Below are positions 1-6,700 of a stretch of DNA of 7,025 nt, in pieces. The notes under the pieces were generated by a model. The model was not told the DNA's origin and searched no databases. It saw nothing but the letters and a program-made list of their open reading frames with translations. Within the stretch, counting starts at the first letter, position 1; every line of letters starts with the position of its first letter. A program made the position numbers and the translations under genes. Source of the DNA: Eggerthellaceae bacterium UBA5808 (GTDB lineage Bacteria; Actinomycetota; Coriobacteriia; Coriobacteriales; Eggerthellaceae). The DNA lies in assembly GCA_002417975.1 (NCBI GenBank), contig DIDE01000063.1:1-7025 (forward strand), given 5' to 3'.

Positions 1-295
1 ACTCACCATAGCTTCAATCACAACAATCAGCGTATTAATTATCCTTGGAATCTGGGCTTATGCCGACTTCGATGGATTCTTTGCCCAGTTTCATCATCTA
101 CTGTTTCCGCAAGGAAACTGGACATTTGACGCAGACTCTCTCCTTATCTGTATGTATCCAATTGATTTTTGGATGGGAATGGGCCTGACATGGTTGGCTA
201 TAACCCTTTTGATCTGTATCATTGGTGCTATATCCGCTCGACTATTACGAAAAACGGATACATGTCATTCGTTTGTTCACCATCGCTCTAACTAA
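1..295 (+). CDS. DUF1461/TIGR01906-type integral membrane protein, C-terminal part
   Basis: The reading frame that starts at base 2 is open from the left edge to TAA at 293-295, giving 97 C-terminal residues; the start lies outside the window. The visible part has a hydrophobic helix, then an aromatic loop containing FHHLLFPQGNWTF and MYPIDFW, then a second long hydrophobic helix and a short basic, His-containing tail ending HHRSN. A loop with phenylalanine, histidine, Gly-Asn-Trp and Tyr-Pro-x-x-Phe-Trp between two helices is what I recognise as the DUF1461 (TIGR01906) membrane-protein family, whose function is unknown. Ten bases separate its stop from the gltX start, and the gltX ribosome-binding site overlaps this stop codon. 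The two genes are therefore probably co-transcribed. Family assignment is from memory of the motif, not a search. Confidence 0.75.
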   Translation, partial: LTIASITTISVLIILGIWAYADFDGFFAQFHHLLFPQGNWTFDADSLLICMYPIDFWMGMGLTWLAITLLICIIGAISARLLRKTDTCHSFVHHRSN

Positions 296-298
296 GGA
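294..298 (+). promoter_or_regulatory. Shine-Dalgarno site for gltX
   Basis: AAGGA lies seven bases before ATG at 306 and shares two bases with the TAA stop of the preceding gene. It fixes the gltX start at 306. The reading frame stays open upstream to a TTG at 222, but that codon would add 28 residues unlike the start of any glutamyl-tRNA synthetase and would lie inside the upstream gene. Confidence 0.8.
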
Positions 299-305
299 TC
301 GTTTC

Positions 306-1802
306 ATGATAACAACCGACCAACAGCCTGTTCGCGTACGTTTTGCCCCATCTCCAACGGGTCGCCTTCATATCGGAGGTGCCCGCACTGCAATTTATAA
401 CTGGGCGTATGCACGTTCATGCGGCGGATCATTCATACTGCGTATCGAAGATACGGATCCCACGCGTTCAACTGATGAAAACACGCAAATTATTCTTCGA
501 GCACTTCGTTGGCTCGGCCTTGACTGGGATGAAGGTCCAGAAGTCGGCGGAGCATACGGACCGTATTGTCAGACCGAACGTCTTGATACGTATGCAGAAG
601 CCCTTGAGCAGCTTAAAGCACAAGGAAGCGTCTACCCCTGCTTCTGCACAAAAGAAGATCTCGACAAAAAACGCCAAGACGCCGAAAAAAGCGGCAAAGC
701 CTACGCAGGCTATGATCGCACGTGCCGCTCAATTGATCCTGCAGAAGCTCAACGCCGAATCGATGCAGGTGAACCCCACGTATGGCGTCTGCGTGTGCCG
801 CTCGATCATAAACCTATTGAATTTGATGACGCTGTTTATGGTCATATGAAATTTCCCATCGACGTTATGGACGACATGATCCTCGTTCGAAGCGACGGGA
901 GCCCAACTTACAACTTTGCAGTTGTATGTGATGACGCGCATATGAAGATTACCGACGTTATCAGAGGTGACGATCATTTGTCCAACACACCTCGCCAGAT
1001 CCTCATCTATGAAGCTCTTGGTTTTCCCGTACCAAGATTTGCTCATCTATCGATGATCCTTGGCCCTGACGGACATAAACTCTCCAAACGACATGGTGCA
1101 ACCAGCGTTGAAGAATATCGAGATCGCGGTTATCTGCCCGACGCACTCGTTAACTTCCTTGCACTTCTTGGCTGGTCACTCGATGGAGAAACAACCTTAA
1201 TCTCACGCGAGAAATTATGCTCATCGTTCTCGGTCGACCGCATCACTAAAAAAGATGCTGTTTTTGACGAGACAAAACTTGAATGGATGAATGGCTGTTA
1301 CATCAGAGAAATGGGAGCAGATGCATGGCTTAACGTTGCCCGTCCATGGATCGTCGCTGCAGGAGCGCAAGAATCTGCCATTGACCAGAATCCAGACTGG
1401 TTTAAGCGCATATATCCCCTCGTTGCTGAACGATTAAACCGTTTCGACGAGTTGCCTGATAAGATCTCATATCTTTTTTGGGGTGCAACAACCCATCTTG
1501 ACGAAAAAAGTATTCGTAAGGTTCTTAAAAAGGATGGCGCACGCGCTGACGAAGTGCTCAAGGAAACGCGCGCTATCCTTGCAGATACATCTATTCCTTG
1601 GCAATGCGACCCCCTACAAAGTCGCGTGAAAGAGCTCGTTGATTCAATGGGGCTTAAGGCAAAGTTTATTTTCCAGCCAATCCGTGTTGCTGTTTGCGGC
1701 AATATGGTTTCGCCTCCGCTGTTTGAAAGCGTTGAGCTTCTGCCGCGTAAAGATGTACTCGCACGCATAGATCAAACACTTGCCGAGGTGTTCGATGCCT
1801 AG
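306..1802 (+). CDS. gltX: Glutamyl-tRNA synthetase (GluRS)
   Basis: This class I aminoacyl-tRNA synthetase activates glutamate with ATP and attaches it to tRNA-Glu in the cytoplasm. The product has 498 residues, a normal length for the family. It begins with the conserved VRVRFAPSPTGRLHIGGART segment, with the HIGH-type signature HIGG at residues 22-25. The second ATP-binding signature, KLSKR, is at 258-262. A zinc-binding pattern C112-x-C114 ... Y136-x3-C140 matches the E. coli type CxC/YxxxC site. The C-terminal part (about 330-498) is the helical anticodon-binding region, with the conserved VSPPLFES block near the end. ATG 306 is chosen because of the AAGGA at 294-298 and because the family core starts a few residues later. 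In bacteria lacking GlnRS, as most actinobacteria do, GluRS is usually non-discriminating and also charges tRNA-Gln for later amidation; that is inference here. The gene end overlaps the start of the next gene, suggesting translational coupling. Confidence 0.97.
   Translation: MITTDQQPVRVRFAPSPTGRLHIGGARTAIYNWAYARSCGGSFILRIEDTDPTRSTDENTQIILRALRWLGLDWDEGPEVGGAYGPYCQTERLDTYAEALEQLKAQGSVYPCFCTKEDLDKKRQDAEKSGKAYAGYDRTCRSIDPAEAQRRIDAGEPHVWRLRVPLDHKPIEFDDAVYGHMKFPIDVMDDMILVRSDGSPTYNFAVVCDDAHMKITDVIRGDDHLSNTPRQILIYEALGFPVPRFAHLSMILGPDGHKLSKRHGATSVEEYRDRGYLPDALVNFLALLGWSLDGETTLISREKLCSSFSVDRITKKDAVFDETKLEWMNGCYIREMGADAWLNVARPWIVAAGAQESAIDQNPDWFKRIYPLVAERLNRFDELPDKISYLFWGATTHLDEKSIRKVLKKDGARADEVLKETRAILADTSIPWQCDPLQSRVKELVDSMGLKAKFIFQPIRVAVCGNMVSPPLFESVELLPRKDVLARIDQTLAEVFDA
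1785..1790 (+). promoter_or_regulatory. Shine-Dalgarno site for the iron-sulfur protein, inside gltX
   Basis: GAGGTG lies four bases before ATG 1795, which is the spacing expected when this sequence is aligned as the 3' half of the full AAGGAGGTG consensus. A competing site, AAGGA at 1804-1808, stands only four bases before an in-frame ATG at 1813, which is tight for that core. I prefer 1795, but 1813 remains possible. Confidence 0.6.
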
Positions 1803-3240
1803 CAAGGATCGAATGGCACAAACGAACGCGAGCAGTGCTCATGCCAACAACTCATCTACCTCACCCGTTGATAAAGGTGAGGTAGATGAAGAGGCTGTCC
1901 TCAGTGCCACAGCATCCAACGTCTCAGTAGAGACAGAAACGATTCACCCGCAACATCCGCTTATCATTCTTAATAATTATTGCCTACGTACATATGGCTC
2001 AAACTGTGCAAAGTGCCTTTCGGGCTGTCCTCAGCAGGCAATAGAAATTGATCTCTCTAAGCAGCAAGCACCATCGGTTAATTTTGGCACGTGCAATGGA
2101 TGTGGCATTTGCTTTGGCGTGTGCGATGCATTCGGATCAACACGGCTCACCAACCGAGATCTCTATGCGCGTATTCGACGCATCGGATTCCCTCAATCCC
2201 AAACCGAACATCAACGCGTATATTTCACGTGCGAAAATAACGTATCATCAGACTATACGGTCGCCTCCAACGTTATCGTGCTCCCCTGCCTCTCAATGAT
2301 CTCGCCTAATTTTTGGACATTGATTCTCTCAGAAAACATTTCGATCGCAATCGCTTGTAATCAGACTAGCTGCGCGCAGTGCGAACGAGCAGGAGCACTC
2401 GGTGCTTCTCTCTATCCACGCTCGCTTGAAATAGCGGCTGAGCGACTTGATATACCTTATGATCCAAGTGATGAAGATCATACAGATGCGGCACAAGATA
2501 ACAGACTCATTATCTGGACAGCGCATATTCCTAAACAAGCAACTATTGTCAATGAATGTACCGATGACAAAACAGACCTCGGACGTCGCGAGATGTTTAC
2601 CGGACTATTCCATGGTCTCGACGATATCGCAACGGGAACTCGCCGTAGAAAGCAATCGTCCGTTTTAAAGGACTTTTACGCAAAGCAAGAACAACTTCAT
2701 ACCGACATGCGTATGCATCTTAACGACACGTCCCCTATTGATGCGCTCGAGCCCGAAGGTCATCATCGTACGCTCTTCTTTCCGCACAATCGTCAACTTG
2801 TCAAAGCATGTCTCCGCAGACCAGATAGAGCAGCAGCAATCCTTATCGAACTGCCTTCTATCGATGCCAAACTGTGTGCAGCGGAATCATCAGACTGCAA
2901 AGATGCCTGCACACAGCAATGCCCCTCGGGGGCTCTTACTCTGCGACCCACTTCGATCGATGCACGACTCTGTGTTTCATGCGGACTTTGCGCAGATGCA
3001 TGTCCACATGATGCGATAACATTGCGAGAAGCAACAGGAGCTGCATATGTCAACGCTACAGACGAGATCGCAGCTTTACTCCCTCAAGATGAATCTAACG
3101 CACACATAGCGTCTGACCCATCATCAGCTACTGATAGCAACTCCTCTGATGCACCGCATCCCCACCTATCAGCTGATGCAGACGCAAACTCCCCAAGCAG
3201 CAATCATCAATCACATCGAAAGCACATCGAGACGACGTAG
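1795..3240 (+). CDS. Multi-cluster 4Fe-4S ferredoxin-like protein
   Basis: The 481-residue product has no signal peptide or membrane helix, so it is probably a soluble cytoplasmic electron carrier or electron-transfer subunit. It has two ferredoxin-like modules. The N-terminal one has C63-x7-C71-x2-C74-x3-C78-Pro, then the regular C100-x2-C103-x2-C106-x3-C110. The C-terminal one has C361-x6-C368-x3-C372-x3-C376-Pro, then C393-x2-C396-x2-C399-x3-C403-Pro. This is enough for four [4Fe-4S] clusters. Between them lies a further cysteine set (C146, C165, C188, C193, C196), in a context (VLPCLSM, then CNQTSCAQCE) reminiscent of hydrogenase delta (MvhD/FrhD)-like domains; that comparison is tentative. 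The N-terminal 45 residues and the last 50 are low-complexity and polar. The ATG at 1795 overlaps the last eight bases of gltX; an alternative ATG is at 1813. The gene is followed directly by the ribosome-binding site of the thioesterase gene. No redox enzyme is visible nearby, so partner and pathway are unknown. Confidence 0.85.
   Translation: MPSKDRMAQTNASSAHANNSSTSPVDKGEVDEEAVLSATASNVSVETETIHPQHPLIILNNYCLRTYGSNCAKCLSGCPQQAIEIDLSKQQAPSVNFGTCNGCGICFGVCDAFGSTRLTNRDLYARIRRIGFPQSQTEHQRVYFTCENNVSSDYTVASNVIVLPCLSMISPNFWTLILSENISIAIACNQTSCAQCERAGALGASLYPRSLEIAAERLDIPYDPSDEDHTDAAQDNRLIIWTAHIPKQATIVNECTDDKTDLGRREMFTGLFHGLDDIATGTRRRKQSSVLKDFYAKQEQLHTDMRMHLNDTSPIDALEPEGHHRTLFFPHNRQLVKACLRRPDRAAAILIELPSIDAKLCAAESSDCKDACTQQCPSGALTLRPTSIDARLCVSCGLCADACPHDAITLREATGAAYVNATDEIAALLPQDESNAHIASDPSSATDSNSSDAPHPHLSADADANSPSSNHQSHRKHIETT
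1852..1889 (+). repeat. Perfect 14-bp inverted repeat (potential hairpin) inside the iron-sulfur gene
   Basis: TCATCTACCTCACC at 1852-1865 is exactly complementary to GGTGAGGTAGATGA at 1876-1889, leaving a ten-base loop (1866-1875). It begins 50 bases after the end of gltX and 57 bases after the first base of the chosen start codon, in the low-complexity N-terminal coding region. No run of T follows on either strand, so it does not look like a classic intrinsic terminator. A role as an mRNA processing, stability or attenuation element between gltX and the downstream genes is possible but unproven. Confidence 0.8.
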
Positions 3241-3246
3241 AAGGAG
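3241..3246 (+). promoter_or_regulatory. Shine-Dalgarno site for the thioesterase gene
   Basis: AAGGAG follows immediately after the TAG stop (3238-3240) of the iron-sulfur gene and sits eight bases before ATG 3255. It is a strong site, supports this start, and suggests co-transcription with the upstream gene. Confidence 0.85.
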
Positions 3247-3254
3247 ACAACATC

Positions 3255-3737
3255 ATGCAAACCTTTCACACACCGTCAGACAATAAACATTACATTACGA
3301 ACGCACAAGACAGCATAGAGTCTATAGACTTAGATGAACTTCGCTCATTCTACGCAGATGATCATTTTGTAAGAGAAGCCCTTGGCGCCCATATCGACAG
3401 CAAAAGCGAAACGCGCACGATCTGCTCGTTTACTGTGAGGCAAAGTCATTGCAATGCTCAGGGAGCAATCATGGGCGGAGTCTTGTACACGTTAGGAGAT
3501 TTCACCGCCTCGGTCGCTGATCATTCGGAGGGAACCGTATCGGCCACTGTTGACAGTTCAATGCAATTTCTCGCTCCGCCAAAAGGGGCACATATTATAG
3601 CAACAGCAACAACCGAGCGATCAGGACGTACCATGGCGTTTTACCATATATCGATTGATGATGAACAAGGTACCCATATCGCCACAGGATCATATACCTA
3701 TATTCATCGAAAACGTTCCGCCACTAATCACGCTTGA
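3255..3737 (+). CDS. PaaI-family hotdog-fold acyl-CoA thioesterase
   Basis: The 160-residue protein is of a size usual for single-domain hotdog thioesterases, which hydrolyse acyl-CoA thioesters in the cytoplasm, generally as oligomers. The core signature runs over residues 65-82: H65, N67, G70, then IMGG at 72-75 and LGDF around D82. This corresponds to the family pattern of Asn, Gly, a Gly-Gly turn starting the central helix, and a catalytic-type Asp in the helix. Later VDSSMQFLAPPKG (about 98-110) matches the strand and Pro-Gly turn of PaaI-like enzymes. The residue before the Gly-Gly pair is Met where many PaaI members have His; I believe this variant exists in related proteins. About 40 residues precede the fold and look like an N-terminal helix. 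The acyl substrate cannot be inferred. It is the last gene of the plus-strand operon and its end overlaps the 3' end of mfd on the other strand. Confidence 0.88.
   Translation: MQTFHTPSDNKHYITNAQDSIESIDLDELRSFYADDHFVREALGAHIDSKSETRTICSFTVRQSHCNAQGAIMGGVLYTLGDFTASVADHSEGTVSATVDSSMQFLAPPKGAHIIATATTERSGRTMAFYHISIDDEQGTHIATGSYTYIHRKRSATNHA
3724..3737. other. Tail-to-tail overlap of convergent genes
   Basis: The thioesterase stop (TGA, 3735-3737) lies beyond the mfd stop (TAG read on the minus strand, 3724-3726), so the last 14 bp code on both strands. I see no stem-loop followed by a T-run on either strand close to this junction, so an obvious intrinsic terminator for either transcript is missing. 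Confidence 0.85.
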
Positions 3738-6700
3738 GATCTTCAAGCAGCGAGAACACTGCATCAAGCAATGATCCATCCTCGGGGAGCGCAAAGTATT
3801 TAAGTGGAATCTGAAGTTTCTTTCGAGAAGGTATATAGCGTGCCTTTGACCTTTTAAGTGCGCTTCTGAGATCGCCAGTTGGTCTATCAATAGGATATAT
3901 AGTAAGCTTGCCCGATATAACGGTAAGCGTATCGATCTTCATCTGGCTTGCACATGCCTTAATACGCGCGCGCATGAAATAGTTTTCTGTTGCTTCTGGC
4001 ATCGGTCCATACGCTTTACGTGTCTCATCGCGAAGCGCGTCGACCGCATCCACCATATCTGCTGATGCAACCTTACGATAAATAAGGACACGTTCATCAG
4101 CACCGGGAATATATTCTTCAGGGATAAATGCATTAACGGGAATGTTAACGGTGATGTCGGAAAGCGCCGCAGGAATAAGGTCATTCGATGCAACAGTACC
4201 TTCTCGTGTGGCGTTTACAGCTTGAGCGAGCATCTGAGCAAAGAGATCAAAACCAACCGCACTCATGTTTCCACTTTGTTCAGCACCAAGCATGCTTCCC
4301 GCACCACGAATTTCAAGATCGCGCATGGCAATACGCATACCACTCCCCAAATCCTGATTTTCATCGATCGCAGTTAAGCGCGCTGTTGCATCTTCGGTAA
4401 GTTGTGTATGCTCAGGAAACATAAAGTAGGCATAAGCCTGTACTGCACCACGGCCTACACGACCCTTGAGCTGATACATTTGAGCAAGCCCAAGTCGTTG
4501 CGCGTCCTCAATAATAAGAGTATTAGTGTGCGGATTATCAATTCCACTCTCAATGATCGTCGTTGCAACAAGCACATCAAGTTCGCCAGCCGAAAAATCC
4601 TCCATGACTGATTCAAGAGCTTCTTTACTCATTTGGCCATGTGCTACACCGATACGCGCTTCTCCCGCAGCCTGACCAACTCGTTTAACGGCATCCTCGA
4701 TGCTCCGTACACGATTGCTGACGTAATAGACCTGTCCCTTGCGCGCGAGCTCTCGCCGAATAGCGCCTGATACAACATCAGGATCCCACTCGCCTACATG
4801 GACTTCAACAGGTTGACGGTCATCGGGAGGAGTTAGAATCAAACTCATATCTCGAACACCCGAAAGCGACATTTGCATCGTACGGGGAATAGGCGTCGCA
4901 CTCAGCGTGAGCACGTCAATGGATTCGCGCAGATTCTTAAGTTGTTCTTTATGCCCAACGCCAAATCGTTGTTCTTCATCGATAATGACAAGACCAAGAT
5001 CAGAAGGATTCACGTCACGAGACAACAGACGATGCGTGCCAATCAATACTTGTACACTTCCGTCAGCAAAACCATCGAGTGCAGCCGTTGTTTGAGCCGG
5101 TGTACGAAAACGACTCAATACTTCAACTTTGACGCCAAACGGATCAAAACGATCGCGGAATGTTGTGTAATGCTGCTGCGCTAAAATTGTCGTCGGACAT
5201 AAAACCATAACCTGTTTTTTATCTTGCGTTGCTTTAAATGCTGCGCGAAGTGCAACTTCCGTTTTGCCAAAGCCAACATCTCCACAGATCAATCGATCCA
5301 TAGGTCGACTAGACTGCATATCCGCTTTAACATCAGCAATAGCAGCAAGTTGATCAGGCGTCTCCTGATAAGGAAATGCCTCTTCCATCTCTCGTTGCCA
5401 AGGTGTATCAGGCTCGTATCGATAACCTTTTGTCGCTGCACGTCGTGTATATACATCAACCAAATCAAACGCAAGTTTTTTGCTTGCACGACGGGCTTTC
5501 CCCATCGCACGTGACCAATCACTTGTATTAAGTCGTGTTAAACGAGGACTCGATCCTTCGGGTCCAACATAACGAGTAACACGGTCAAGCTGTTCAACAG
5601 GAACATAGAGTTTATCTTGATCAGCATATTCAAGCAGCAAGTAATCGCGTGCGACACCACCAAGCTCCTGTCGCACAATATCTTTAAACAACGCAACACC
5701 ATGTGCAGCATGAACAACATAATCTCCTGGTTTATAAGGAAACGTCACCTGCGTAATATCGATATGACGCGAAGTACGTACGGTACCAGCACCTTGTGTA
5801 TCAGCAACAGAAATGAGCGCAATGCGCGCTTTTGGAATGATAATGCCGAGTGGTATGTCAACATCAACAATAGTAACAACGCCCCGTTTAAGACGCCCTT
5901 TATGCGGCACACCTTCAAGAACTTCATTAATAGGAAGTCCCTGGTCAACAAAAGAGAGTTTAAGATCCTGACGCGCGCGATAGTTGCTTGCTGAAAACAC
6001 AACAGTATAGTCTGCATCAACGAGCGAACGGAGACGGCCAATTAGCTTATCCCCACCTCCGGCAACATTCGTTCGTTTAACAGGCAAATCAGCATCAACC
6101 GCACCCCCAATACGCATAATGGACATGTAGGTACACTGCTGCTCATCACCAAAATCGATATCCTGAGGAAGCGCATACAAGCCTGTCGGTGAGCACTTAG
6201 TTTCTTTACAGCGTGCAACAATATCATCATACGCACGTTGAGCATCATCAATTAGTGACCGTGGCTCTAAGAGCACTGTTAGACATTCTTCGTTAAGATA
6301 TGATCCGAGCGTACACGTTTTTTCAAATAGATACGGTAAAAGTGCATCGACATCGCGCGGTATTACATCACCCTCGATGCGATCAAGAAGCTCACGCAAA
6401 ACAGGATTCGTCTTCGCGGGATTATAAAGTGTCTTCTGCGCGCGAAGAATCGCTCGTTTAGATAAAGCGAACTCACGAATGGGTGCGATCGAAACCGTAT
6501 CAAGCGTTGCAATCGTTTGACCCGTACTCGGAACGATACGTTTAATCTCATCAACATCATCACCAAAGCAATCAATACGTACCGGATACGATAGATTACC
6601 TGGATATACATCTATAGTGCCTCCGCGAACACAAAACGTGCCTGGGCCTTCTAGTTCTCCTGCGTTTTCATAACCGCATGATTCAAGAACGCGTGGGATT

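Noticed and set aside
195..235. Possible promoter with TATAAC near 200 or TATATC near 229 before gltX
   Set aside because: No convincing -35 element at the right distance, and the region codes for the upstream protein.
222..305. Upstream in-frame extension of gltX from TTG at 222
   Set aside because: It lies inside the DUF1461 gene in another frame, has no good ribosome-binding site, and adds residues unlike GluRS. ATG 306 has AAGGA at proper spacing.
1298..1768. Minus-strand open frame of about 156 codons opposite gltX
   Set aside because: Ser/Arg-rich antisense product with no domain character; gltX coding sequence explains the region.
1780..1794. TTG at 1780 as start of the iron-sulfur gene
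   Set aside because: It precedes the GAGGTG ribosome-binding site rather than following one; ATG 1795 or 1813 fits better.
3168..3177. 10-bp palindrome ATCAGCTGAT in the iron-sulfur gene tail
   Set aside because: Short, no loop or T-run, in low-complexity coding sequence; expected by chance.
3730..3790. Possible terminator from repeated CAAGCA motifs just past the thioesterase stop
   Set aside because: The copies are direct, not inverted, repeats, and no stable stem with a T-run can be formed; the region codes for the Mfd C-terminus.
4873..5184. Plus-strand open frame of about 100 codons opposite mfd
   Set aside because: It is the antisense shadow of the conserved Mfd motor domain, and its peptide has no recognisable domain character.
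5617..5994. Plus-strand open frame of 125 codons opposite mfd
   Set aside because: It lies opposite conserved mfd coding sequence (polymerase-interacting domain region) and its peptide looks like a random antisense translation.
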